A stretch of DNA of 64,000 bases from a bacterium (GTDB lineage Bacteria > Patescibacteriota > Saccharimonadia > Saccharimonadales > UBA4665): NCBI GenBank assembly GCA_021800155.1, contig JAJYZG010000001.1, forward strand, positions 73,583-137,582. Reading direction: 5' to 3'. Shown here in pieces: positions 50,207 to 59,116 of this stretch. Position numbers and translations under genes: made by a program. How positions within the stretch are numbered: position 1 is the first letter of the stretch; every line of letters starts with the position of its first letter. The notes beneath the pieces are model-generated. The model had not been told where the DNA came from. It saw only the letters and a program-made list of their open reading frames with translations, and searched no databases.

Positions 50207-51742
50207 CTAAATCCAAGCTTTAATCGAAGAAAGTAATTTACGCTCCAACTTATCCTGCCGCGAACCAGGTACAGTCGGAATTATACCGGTACCATACTTT
50301 AACTCGATGCTCTTAATCGCCGAGATGGTCCAACCCTGAAGCAATTGCGGCGGCTGAGCTTTCCTATACATTCGCCCAAGCGTCAAATCATAGACATCCA
50401 CAATACAATCGTTTAATCGTTTATGCGGGTCATTGCTGCCCCGAGTATACTCAGGAAATACATTGGTATACCTAATGACATCCAGCTGTTTCTGGTTTAA
50501 GAGATTCGCAAGACGATGGTAACCGCCATGCGCCAAACCTTTACTAATTTGATGATTGTCCATCGTCCAAACACTGCCATTATGGTAAGCCTGATCGCAG
50601 TAACGGATTTCATCATTCGCCAGCGTGCGAATACCGTTAAGCCCGAGCATTTGCTGAGAAAATAATTGTTCTATGACCGCTTCTCGCAAATCCGCACTAT
50701 CTGAATCATTACCATCAAGCATGCCGCTTCCTAGCAAATGACCCATGTTAGATGTCTTTACTGCCATTTGCCGTAAACGCCCATCCTCGTCTCTATCGCT
50801 GCCAAGCACAAAAAAGCCTCCCCGACCGTCATTCCAAAAATGTTTAAGAATCATAGCTCTTAAATACCTAGCCCTTGTCTTCAGCTCGGCCGCATAAACA
50901 GGTTCATTAAAGACCCTCTCAAACATGTCTGCAGCATCCAGTAACGCTTGGTAAGCCTCGCCTTGGACCTCAATTGACGCAATACCATCGTCGTGATTAG
51001 CAATATCGCCATTCACATGATGATAGGCATCACCGGAATCCTTCCACGCCTGATTAACGATACTCCCCGGAAAAGCAGCCTTAAACTCTAAAAGGCCTTC
51101 AGGATTTGAGTCCATTCTTCTGCCAACCCAAGCGATGGCAGACCGATAAGCATAGGCCATCTGTCTTAATTGGCCTTCTTTATCTAGATAAGTTTCGCTA
51201 AATAGATTCACTCCGTTAGGTGCACTCCGGGCATAATCTGTCATTAGGTGGATAAACTTCGGCGTCGCATCAACTGAACCGTAATACGGCCAGCGCCAGC
51301 CGTGATCACTAGATATATTGCGAGCGAGCTCATCACTTGTAGAGTTGCGCACTTCATGTACAATCCTTCCAGGTTCTTCTTCACTAAAAAGATCATAATT
51401 ACAACCTTGTAAAGCCGACAAACTCTTTAATGTAGTGCGTGCCAGTTCCGGATAGCAATCCAACACATCTTGGGCGATCTGCAACGAATCACGACCGAAT
51501 AGTACTTCAAACAACTTCAAACTAGAATTACTCTCCCCGGGGAAGCTGGCAGAAGCCATTGCGGGTCCATTCTGACCAATTTCAGCAGCCAAAGTTGCAT
51601 TAGTAAGCCGCGTAAGAGCCTCATCAGCCACGGGAGTATAGCCTGGAGGAGGACTAACGTCCACATGCTCAACTTGCCTGATTTCTTCGCTATCAAGAAG
51701 ATTAATAGATACAGATTCTCGGAGTTTTTCTTTTAGTTCCAT
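50207..51742 (-). CDS. Amylo-alpha-1,6-glucosidase / glycogen debranching enzyme-like (alpha/alpha-barrel GH)
   Basis: 'FEVLFGRDSLQIAQDVL', 'NQAWKDSGDAYHHVNGDIANHDDGIASIEVQGEAYQALLDAA'. Confidence 0.75.
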   Translation of the reverse strand: MELKEKLRESVSINLLDSEEIRQVEHVDVSPPPGYTPVADEALTRLTNATLAAEIGQNGPAMASASFPGESNSSLKLFEVLFGRDSLQIAQDVLDCYPELARTTLKSLSALQGCNYDLFSEEEPGRIVHEVRNSTSDELARNISSDHGWRWPYYGSVDATPKFIHLMTDYARSAPNGVNLFSETYLDKEGQLRQMAYAYRSAIAWVGRRMDSNPEGLLEFKAAFPGSIVNQAWKDSGDAYHHVNGDIANHDDGIASIEVQGEAYQALLDAADMFERVFNEPVYAAELKTRARYLRAMILKHFWNDGRGGFFVLGSDRDEDGRLRQMAVKTSNMGHLLGSGMLDGNDSDSADLREAVIEQLFSQQMLGLNGIRTLANDEIRYCDQAYHNGSVWTMDNHQISKGLAHGGYHRLANLLNQKQLDVIRYTNVFPEYTRGSNDPHKRLNDCIVDVYDLTLGRMYRKAQPPQLLQGWTISAIKSIELKYGTGIIPTVPGSRQDKLERKLLSSIKAWI

Positions 51743-51859
51743 AAAGCAGTTTTAACTTATATTTTAACGCAACTTGCAAGTGTACCCAGAAAATTTATTA
51801 ACAGACTACAGCAGACTAGCCGCACGAGCATTTATCCGTTATAATTCGCACATTAATAG

Positions 51860-51934
51860 TCCGGGGTAGCTCAACGGTAGAGCGGGTCGCTGTTAACGAC
51901 TAGGTTGCTGGTTCGAATCCAGTCCCCGGAGCCA
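51860..51934 (+). tRNA. tRNA-Asn (anticodon GTT), CCA encoded
   Basis: TCCGGGG...CCCCGGA acceptor, loop CTGTTAA, T-arm, GCCA end. Confidence 0.95.
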
Positions 51935-51935
51935 G
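51908..51935 (+). repeat. Putative attachment-site repeat, copy 1 (3' end of tRNA-Asn)
   Basis: CTGGTTCGAATCCAGTCCCCGGAGCCAG, identical to 52990..53017. Confidence 0.85.
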
Positions 51936-51956
51936 GCTCAGCACTAACAGAGGTAG

Positions 51957-51985
51957 ACCGGGTTCCCAGACCCGGTTTTCTTATT
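51957..51985 (+). terminator. Intrinsic terminator after tRNA-Asn
   Basis: ACCGGGT-tcccag-ACCCGGT followed by TTTCTTATTTT. Confidence 0.7.
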
Positions 51986-52013
51986 TTAGTCAGCTAGTCT
52001 CTTATCTCGTTAG

Positions 52014-52033
52014 TTGGTTCGAGTCCAGTTTCC
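52014..52033 (+). repeat. Degenerate attachment-site-like repeat (16/20 to tRNA-Asn 3' segment)
   Basis: TTGGTTCGAGTCCAGTTTCC vs CTGGTTCGAATCCAGTCCCC. Confidence 0.45.
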
Positions 52034-52180
52034 TTATATTTGAAGTATGTTATGAAGTGGTTGGAACTAGGGAAAGAGCTTGGTTGTTCTTGTTTGTCTC
52101 TGTTGTTTGGTTCGGGAAGTGAACAGTCAACCCTATAGCGGCTGGGCAACGGGAAGAGTGACTGGGTTCCGTGACCGGTT

Positions 52181-52759
52181 CTATGAAGTCTCAACAACTA
52201 CTTGGCTATAAATTTTAAGAAGCCGTTCTATATCACCTTCAAAAGCGAGCTTATCTGCACCTATAAGTTCGTCCGCCGAAACCAGGCTGTAGTCCAACAA
52301 ATAGCCAGCGTGGTCGGCAAGCATTATTAAAAACAAACGAATGGCGCGGCCATTGCCCTCACGAAATGGATGCAGGGCATTTAGCTCAGCCGCCAAGTTA
52401 GTTATTGCCCCCACAAAATTCTGTCTGTTGAGACCGGTCAGATATTGTTTGCCCTTAAGCTCATCAAAGATCCGTTTGCTTTCGGACTCCAAAAACCTAA
52501 CATAGGCAAAAGGAGCTTTGGCGTTAGGCTTCGCAATATCAACCATCCGAAGTTTTCCAGCAAAATCGTAGATATCGCTAAACAAGACTTGGTGGACGTG
52601 CAACAAGTAGGCTAGGTCGAAAACTTGAGAAGACTCACTTAAGATATCAGCCGTTTTGTTGGTCACTATTTCCTGTTCGGCAGCTCTTAACTCGTCTGGG
52701 TCGGTAATGCCCAGTTTGTTTTCTAGGACATCGTTACCATCTACAAAATAGTCAGCCAC
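52181..52759 (-). CDS. Fic/DOC family protein (class I Fic, predicted AMPylase toxin)
   Basis: 'HPFREGNGRAIRLFL' = HxFx(D/E)GNGRxxR; GTG start; no internal (S/T)xxxE(G/N) motif seen. Confidence 0.93.
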   Translation of the reverse strand: MADYFVDGNDVLENKLGITDPDELRAAEQEIVTNKTADILSESSQVFDLAYLLHVHQVLFSDIYDFAGKLRMVDIAKPNAKAPFAYVRFLESESKRIFDELKGKQYLTGLNRQNFVGAITNLAAELNALHPFREGNGRAIRLFLIMLADHAGYLLDYSLVSADELIGADKLAFEGDIERLLKIYSQVVVETS

Positions 52760-52762
52760 AAT

Positions 52763-52885
52763 TTAGGCCTTGGTGAACTGCAGTTTCTTTTCGAGTGTTT
52801 TTTTGACGGCTTTATAGTTGAAGCCTTCGGCCTCCATGCTGCGGGCTACGCTGGCTATAAGCCGCTTTTTCTTATCGTTGCTCAT
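52763..52885 (-). CDS. VbhA-like mini antitoxin, 40 aa (MSNDKKKRLIASVARSMEAEGFNYKAVKKTLEKKLQFTKA)
   Basis: Manual translation, not in ORF track; SMEAEG matches the Fic-inhibitory (S/T)xxxE(G/N) motif; stop is 3 nt before the Fic start codon; TATAAT 6 nt upstream of ATG. Confidence 0.75.
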   Translation of the reverse strand: MSNDKKKRLIASVARSMEAEGFNYKAVKKTLEKKLQFTKA

Positions 52886-52891
52886 GTGTAT

Positions 52892-52897
52892 ATTATA
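52892..52897 (-). promoter_or_regulatory. -10 TATAAT for the antitoxin-Fic operon (leaderless candidate)
   Basis: Minus strand TATAAT-ATACAC-ATG. Confidence 0.5.
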
Positions 52898-52989
52898 TCT
52901 GAGAGCCGAGCGTAAAACCAGATTAAAGTTGACAATTTACAGGGGTAAGCTAAAGTAAAGCGAGCCTAAAATTTAGGTGGTAGAAACGT

Positions 52990-53017
52990 CTGGTTCGAAT
53001 CCAGTCCCCGGAGCCAG
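52990..53017 (+). repeat. Putative attachment-site repeat, copy 2
   Basis: Exact 28-bp copy of tRNA-Asn 3' end. Confidence 0.85.
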
Positions 53018-53258
53018 ACCAAGCAGCTAAAAAGGCTGACCGGTTTCCATGACCGGTCCTTCTATTTAACTCCTTGGTCAAGCAAGAAAAATTGTCAGCC
53101 TTAACAACTGACGAATTAGGTTGGAACCGCCGGAAACGGTGGTTTTTGCTTTGCCACCTCTGAGGACTGGTTCTTCAGCCGACTACTTATCCATATGGCG
53201 GCTGTGCGGTCGCTACGTCGCCGGCGTTCCGCGACCGGCCCTTCCTGCGTTGAGGCCC

Positions 53259-53264
53259 TATAAT
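53259..53264 (+). promoter_or_regulatory. -10 element TATAAT, 6 nt before ATG at 53271 (leaderless candidate)
   Basis: TATAAT-ACTGTT-ATG. Confidence 0.5.
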
Positions 53265-53270
53265 ACTGTT

Positions 53271-54026
53271 ATGACGAGTAATCCCCGCTCAGACAAAAAT
53301 TCTCCTGGTCACCAGGTATTGATTCCGGTAATCAAAGAAGCAGCAAGCTGGGGCACTAATGACCCCGTAATTGCACGACCGTACTTATTCGCAAAGAAGA
53401 TCGCAGAACACCTTGATTTAGATGATTCTACAAAGGACGAAGTAGACTTTTTAGCTGACAGGTTATTGGACAAGCTACAGTCCGCTCTCATGTACTACCA
53501 GCTTATTACCGCCAGCGATTTTGTCGACAGAAACATAAGTCAGAAGCGCACAATTTATGAAGGCCTGTACGCCAATCTATGGAGCTTCTATAAAGGTCGC
53601 GTACAAAACTATCTTACTAAGATGGGCTGGAATCTGAGTATCTTTTTCTGCAAGGAAGCAAATTTTGATAAAGAAGCGAAGAAATTTATTGAGGCCAATC
53701 CTGAGCATGCAGGCATAGTAGATCTGGCGCGCAAGCAAAGGGGAGCTTGGCAAACGAACTTCGCAAAGAGCCGCAATGCTTCAGAGCATAGCGGGGATTA
53801 TCGCGATGGCGCAAACACATATGAGACTAAAGCAGATGCAAAAAGGTTATTCGCACAAGTGTGCTGGACTACTGAAACACTTATTGCCTATTGCGGTAGC
53901 TACAAGATGGAGCGAGACTGGAACGTTATAGAAATTAATTCTGGCGCTACTGTCTTTGATCATCACGACAGGCACATCGTCGAGCACGCCGCCCAAACTA
54001 TGATGCGAGAACGAAAAAGTAAATAG
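53271..54026 (+). CDS. Hypothetical island protein
   Basis: Start moved from 53121 to MTSNPRSDKN because a perfect -10 lies between the two; no recognised domain. Confidence 0.6.
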   Translation: MTSNPRSDKNSPGHQVLIPVIKEAASWGTNDPVIARPYLFAKKIAEHLDLDDSTKDEVDFLADRLLDKLQSALMYYQLITASDFVDRNISQKRTIYEGLYANLWSFYKGRVQNYLTKMGWNLSIFFCKEANFDKEAKKFIEANPEHAGIVDLARKQRGAWQTNFAKSRNASEHSGDYRDGANTYETKADAKRLFAQVCWTTETLIAYCGSYKMERDWNVIEINSGATVFDHHDRHIVEHAAQTMMRERKSK

Positions 54027-54046
54027 ATCAGTTATAGCCAAACAAG

Positions 54047-54622
54047 ATGATGAGTCTAGAAGAAATATTGATTGACATTCAGCCGTTCTCTGATGGTCTC
54101 AAGAAATGGTGCACAGATCATCCCGATTTTACCAAAGCGCTGAAGATAATATATCCCGCTAAATTTATATCTATGGGTATGGTCGTTGTTACCTATCCTC
54201 CTCATTATCCAAATGACAAGGTGATAGGTTTTTATACTTACCATTATGCGATGAGAAAGCCCAAATTTAAGCAGGATTTTATTGTTTACCTCGGGAAAAA
54301 AGATAACAATTTTGTGTTATATACGCGACAAAACCTAGTGCCGCACAATAGCTACATTAAAGATATAAAAGAGTTTTTTGATGCTTACGGCCGTGACGGG
54401 AACTACCTTAGAGCACACCATGTAACATTTGAAGAAATACCCGACGAGGGTAAACCACGGGCACTACAGGCATTGAATCTAGGTGACAGGATCAAAAGTG
54501 CTGGAGGGTTTAGGGAACTTGATGCAAAGTCCTTGATAAAAGCAAATCAAGACCTACGAACGCTACGGGAAAAGGACAGCATCGATCCAATCTGGCGCAA
54601 GATACACAGTGCCCATAATTAG
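54047..54622 (+). CDS. Hypothetical island protein
   Basis: 191-aa ORF, convergent with the recombinase (4-nt overlap). Confidence 0.6.
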   Translation: MMSLEEILIDIQPFSDGLKKWCTDHPDFTKALKIIYPAKFISMGMVVVTYPPHYPNDKVIGFYTYHYAMRKPKFKQDFIVYLGKKDNNFVLYTRQNLVPHNSYIKDIKEFFDAYGRDGNYLRAHHVTFEEIPDEGKPRALQALNLGDRIKSAGGFRELDAKSLIKANQDLRTLREKDSIDPIWRKIHSAHN

Positions 54623-55890
54623 GATATGATCGAGAGTGCCCCGTTTTTAATAGTCAAGCGACTATCAAGACCGGCAGCAAAAGTTGATTTTTCTGCATCC
54701 GTACCGTTTGTCAGCACATATCGAGAGTATTCAATGAACGGATTCTCAAGCTTTGTTTCAATCTTGTAGTGTTCGAATAAGGTCTTCGTGACGTAGTAAT
54801 GCTTCTCGACTTTGGCTCGAAGCTTATCGCTAATATGAATTTTCTTATAGTGGGCCTCTATGAACTCCTGCAGCAATACGCACATGTCCGTTTCGTTGAT
54901 ATATTTTTCCTTGCAGTAGGGATCGACCCGCCGAGTGCAGTTGTAGTAGACATGCCGGTTGAATTCACCATTTTTTAGCTTCTTGAATTTCTCTTGAGCA
55001 GTTATATCAGCGCCGCAGCGGCCGCATTTGAGTAGACCTCTGAAAGCGAACTGTTTTGAGCCCCATTTACCCTTATAAACCCCTCTGGTTTGCTGAACTT
55101 GCTCGAACAGCTCTTTGGAGATAAGAGGCTTGTGAGCTCCTTTATACCACTTTGCGCCCGGGCCTTCCGGATACTGGAATTCGCCGTAGTAGAACGGATT
55201 GATCAGCATAGCCAATACACTACTCAACGGAATTGGTTTGTTGTTACGCGTAGTAATCCCTTGTTCTACAAGCCAGTCTTTAAGCCGACGGCCACTCCAG
55301 CCCTTCGCTGCCTTATAAAACATCTCCGTAATAACATCAGCACGCTCTGGGTCGGGAATGATGCCTGTAACACCGCCGAATGATCGATTAATGTAGCCTA
55401 GCGGTGCAACGCCAGGCCTCCAGCCCATCTCACACTTGGTTTTAATACCGCGTTTTACATTAATACTTTTGTTATCATTCTCAAGCTTGGCCTGCGAGCA
55501 GAGGATCATCAGCAGGAATTTTTCTTTTGGACTGTTTGTAAAGGTCTGTGAGTATGTCCGGATATGCAATAGTTTGTATTGATCCATCAGGTCCACAATT
55601 GCTCCCAAGTCTCCTGCGTTCCTGCTCAGGCGATCCGGTGCCCACGTTAAAATTGCGTTATACTCGCCAACCGCGACACCGGCCAGCATTTCATTATAAA
55701 CCGGCCGTTTGCCAGAATCTTTGGCAGAGTGGCTCTCTTGCTTCTCACAAACCACATTTAGGCCATCGTTTTCGGCCAAAGACCGCATCTCTGCCAGCTG
55801 CGAGTCGATTGACATAGCCTGCCGCTCGTCCGACTCGCTTGATTTTCGGGCGTACAGACAATATTTAAGTTCTGGTACCGTTGCTTCCAC
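54619..55890 (-). CDS. Large serine recombinase (resolvase + recombinase + zinc-ribbon)
   Basis: 'YARKSSESDERQAMSIDSQLAEM', 'LTWAPDRLSRNAGDLG', 'GLLKCGRCGADITAQEK...YYNC'. Confidence 0.94.
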   Translation of the reverse strand: MEATVPELKYCLYARKSSESDERQAMSIDSQLAEMRSLAENDGLNVVCEKQESHSAKDSGKRPVYNEMLAGVAVGEYNAILTWAPDRLSRNAGDLGAIVDLMDQYKLLHIRTYSQTFTNSPKEKFLLMILCSQAKLENDNKSINVKRGIKTKCEMGWRPGVAPLGYINRSFGGVTGIIPDPERADVITEMFYKAAKGWSGRRLKDWLVEQGITTRNNKPIPLSSVLAMLINPFYYGEFQYPEGPGAKWYKGAHKPLISKELFEQVQQTRGVYKGKWGSKQFAFRGLLKCGRCGADITAQEKFKKLKNGEFNRHVYYNCTRRVDPYCKEKYINETDMCVLLQEFIEAHYKKIHISDKLRAKVEKHYYVTKTLFEHYKIETKLENPFIEYSRYVLTNGTDAEKSTFAAGLDSRLTIKNGALSIIS

Positions 55891-55992
55891 AGTAAAGCAA
55901 GGGTACCGCCACGGTTTGTAAAGTCAAGTAATTTATTGCCTGGTTCGATTAATCCTTTATAAACAGATGAGAAAAGGCTATAATCTTGACAA

Positions 55993-58900
55993 ATGGCGGA
56001 GTTTAAAAAAACTGTACTAGCAAATCAATTAACGCTGCGTCACCAACTTGGTTCGGACGAGCGTCTCAACGATACAATCCGTTCCGCAAATATTGACTTA
56101 AATCCGCACCAGGTTGAAGCAGCCATCTTCGCATTCAAAAGTCCTATTTCAAGAGGCGCAATCTTGGCAGATGAAGTTGGTTTGGGAAAGACTATTGAAG
56201 CAGGGTTAATAATTAATCAGCTGTGGGCTGAGGGTAGAAGAAAAATATTAGTTTTAGCTCCTGCTTCCTTGAGAACACAGTGGCAAGATGAGTTACTTAA
56301 ACACTTTGAGCTTGAAAGTTTAGTAGTCGATGGCCCCACATTCAAGAAACTAATTAAGAGCCGGCATAAATCAAATCCTATTAACCAAGATGGGATCTAT
56401 ATAGCATCACACAACTTTGGCTATCATTACGAAGTGGCCTGCGCAGAAGTAGCATGGGATCTTGTTGTTATTGATGAAGCACACCGATTGCGCAATGTTT
56501 ATAGAAAAGGTAATAAGGTAGCAAAAAAAATACGTGAAGCTATTAGTAACAGGCCGAAAATCCTTTTAACTGCAACCCCCTTACAAAACAATCTTATGGA
56601 GATGTTCGGCCTTGTCAGCTTTTTAGATGAAAGGTATATGGGGACAGACTATTCATTTAAGAACTTGTATTTAAAGCCCAGCAAAGATATTGAAAAACAA
56701 TTTAACACCATGCAAGAGCTCAAAAGACGGCTAATGGGCGAGATTGTCGATGGACGACAACAAGGTGGAGTGCTGACACGCACATTAAGATCGCAAGTTC
56801 AATCACAAGGTCTAGTGCATTTCACGAATCGTTATTGTATAACTGAGGACTTTAACCCTAACGACGATGAAATCGCACTTTATAACTTAGTTAGCGAGTA
56901 TCTTCGCAGGCCAGTTTTGGCATCAACTCTATCCACGCAAAGAAATATGATGGAACTTGTATACAGAAAAATATTGGCGAGTTCATCTTTCGCAATTGCT
57001 GGTACGCTTTATAGAGTAGCGAACTATATAGCAAAGAGGCTACAGCAAGAATTCGGCCTAGAACTATCTGATTTAGTAAGAATTGTAGAAGAGGAATCTC
57101 TAAATTTTAAAAACGAGTGGCATAGAGCAGCCACAGAGATAACACTCGAAAAATACGAAAGTCAGGCTAACGATAACGAGATCTTTCCGGGCTACGATGA
57201 TGTAGAGATGGATATTGTCGAAACTCAGGTAGAAGCTGAGGAGAACGATGATCTAGGAGAGGACGAGTTTGACGAAGAAGTTGCTAAATCGTCAGAAGAG
57301 ATGCCGGAAATGACAAAAGATGAAGTTTTGGAAGAACTTAGGGATGTACTTAATTACTACTTCCTAGCTCAATCGATAACAAAGAATCAAAAGAGTCAGT
57401 CATTAATTGGAGCACTAAAAAAAGTATTTAAGCACGCCGATAAAATGAGCTGGCCAAAAAAAGCCGTTATATTTACCGAATCTAGACGAACTCAGGACCA
57501 TCTCGAAAAACTATTGTCGGCAAACGGATATAATATTGTTTTGTTTAATGGCACTAACGCTTCAAAGGAATCAAAAGTAGTGTTTGAAGCTTGGAGCAAG
57601 CAATTCCCCAAAGAAGCCGAAAGAGGAAATCGAAGTATAAATGTTCGGAAGTCGTTAGTATGGCACTTTAAAAACTTAGATTCTGGTGTCCTTATAACTA
57701 CCGAAGCAGGTGCAGAAGGTCTTAACTTGCAGTTCGCAAACATAGTTATTAACTATGATCTTCCGTGGAATCCGCAACGCATAGAACAGCGAATAGGTCG
57801 GTGCCACCGATACGGCCAGTCACTCGATGTTTTGGTTGTAAATTTTATCAATCGCAAAAACTTTGCGGATGAACGAGTTTACGAACTCCTTAAAGAAAAA
57901 ATTAGGCTTTTTGGAAACCTATTTGATTTTAGTGACAAAATTATCGGTACCGAGATCAAAAATAAAGACGACGGATACCACATACGGGAAATTGCGCTTG
58001 GAGGTATTGGATCAGGCGCAGATTTTGAAAAACGGGTACTCGATATGTACCGTAACTGCCGAACTGAAAAAGAAATAGAACAGAGCTTCAAGAAAATCCA
58101 GACGGAGCTATTCGACATTATTGAACAAAAAGTTGAAGACACACAAAAGGCTGTTATTCAAAACTTTGATGAAGACGTGCAACGAAAGTTAAAGCTGAGA
58201 CAAGATATATTGGCACAAACTTTGAGTAAATATGACAGAAAATTAGCTGAATTTGTGAAGCTAGAGTTTGGTAAAGAAGTAATATTTACAGATAATAGAA
58301 ATTTCAAACTAAAAGGGAAAAATTTTCGACTAGGAACTCTAAGTCGCAATGACTGGGAAGTTAACGGTATACAAAGAGCCAGTACAAAACACCCTTTGAT
58401 TATGAAAGCATTGCTAGCGGAAAGAAACAATCAAATTTACTCTAATGTAGTGCTAAACCACAGAGATCAAGCAAAAAGAAAAGTACTTGAGGAATTTGTT
58501 GGCAAGGGCGGACAGTTAATAATTGAAAGAGTGACCGCAAAACGTCAGACAGTTAATAAGCAAGATGAGGAGTTCGATGAGTTAATATTCAGCGCAATTA
58601 TTTATACAAATGAAAGTTGGCAGCCCATTAATGCAAATTTAATTGAGCATATTGATGATCTTGAAGTTACTAGCGAATATGTCGATACGACACGTCAGAG
58701 AGATGAGCTTCAAGATATTGTCGAAAAAAACCGCAAACAGTACGAACAAGAAAGAATAGAGCAGAACGAACAATACATAGATAAAGAACGTGATCAGATA
58801 AGACGATTTAGCAAAGAATCACTGATGAGACACGAGACCGACATGCAAAAAATTAGGGATGATATTGACAAGCTTGAAAACCAACTTTCTGGAAGTAAGA

Positions 58901-59106
58901 CCATGGGATTTCATGAGCGACAAGAAATTCAGGATTCTATAGACAAACAACGAAAAGATTATTTCAAAGCGCAGGAACGATACATTAAGGCTGAACGAGA
59001 ACAATTTAATGTCCAGGATGAATTAGTTCGTCAGCTAAAGAGTCGCATGCAACTGACTTTTAACTACACGCAAATTGCTTCGATTAAGTTTAAGATTACA
59101 GGATAA
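55993..59106 (+). CDS. Snf2/RapA-like SF2 helicase-ATPase
   Basis: 'ILADEVGLGKTIEAGLII', 'VIDEAHRLRN', 'LLTATPLQN', 'EAGAEGLNLQFANIVINYDLPWNPQRIEQRIGRCHRYGQ'; long charged coiled-coil C-terminus. Confidence 0.93.
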   Translation: MAEFKKTVLANQLTLRHQLGSDERLNDTIRSANIDLNPHQVEAAIFAFKSPISRGAILADEVGLGKTIEAGLIINQLWAEGRRKILVLAPASLRTQWQDELLKHFELESLVVDGPTFKKLIKSRHKSNPINQDGIYIASHNFGYHYEVACAEVAWDLVVIDEAHRLRNVYRKGNKVAKKIREAISNRPKILLTATPLQNNLMEMFGLVSFLDERYMGTDYSFKNLYLKPSKDIEKQFNTMQELKRRLMGEIVDGRQQGGVLTRTLRSQVQSQGLVHFTNRYCITEDFNPNDDEIALYNLVSEYLRRPVLASTLSTQRNMMELVYRKILASSSFAIAGTLYRVANYIAKRLQQEFGLELSDLVRIVEEESLNFKNEWHRAATEITLEKYESQANDNEIFPGYDDVEMDIVETQVEAEENDDLGEDEFDEEVAKSSEEMPEMTKDEVLEELRDVLNYYFLAQSITKNQKSQSLIGALKKVFKHADKMSWPKKAVIFTESRRTQDHLEKLLSANGYNIVLFNGTNASKESKVVFEAWSKQFPKEAERGNRSINVRKSLVWHFKNLDSGVLITTEAGAEGLNLQFANIVINYDLPWNPQRIEQRIGRCHRYGQSLDVLVVNFINRKNFADERVYELLKEKIRLFGNLFDFSDKIIGTEIKNKDDGYHIREIALGGIGSGADFEKRVLDMYRNCRTEKEIEQSFKKIQTELFDIIEQKVEDTQKAVIQNFDEDVQRKLKLRQDILAQTLSKYDRKLAEFVKLEFGKEVIFTDNRNFKLKGKNFRLGTLSRNDWEVNGIQRASTKHPLIMKALLAERNNQIYSNVVLNHRDQAKRKVLEEFVGKGGQLIIERVTAKRQTVNKQDEEFDELIFSAIIYTNESWQPINANLIEHIDDLEVTSEYVDTTRQRDELQDIVEKNRKQYEQERIEQNEQYIDKERDQIRRFSKESLMRHETDMQKIRDDIDKLENQLSGSKTMGFHERQEIQDSIDKQRKDYFKAQERYIKAEREQFNVQDELVRQLKSRMQLTFNYTQIASIKFKITG

Positions 59107-59116
59107 TAGGATAATA

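Noticed and set aside
53121-53270. N-terminal extension of the 53121 ORF
   Set aside because: Perfect -10 (53259-53264) lies inside it and the extension has no domain-like character
55938-55955. Possible third att copy 'CTGGTTCGATTAATCC' beside the serine recombinase
   Set aside because: Only ~9-10 contiguous matches to the tRNA-Asn segment; not above chance for this length of sequence
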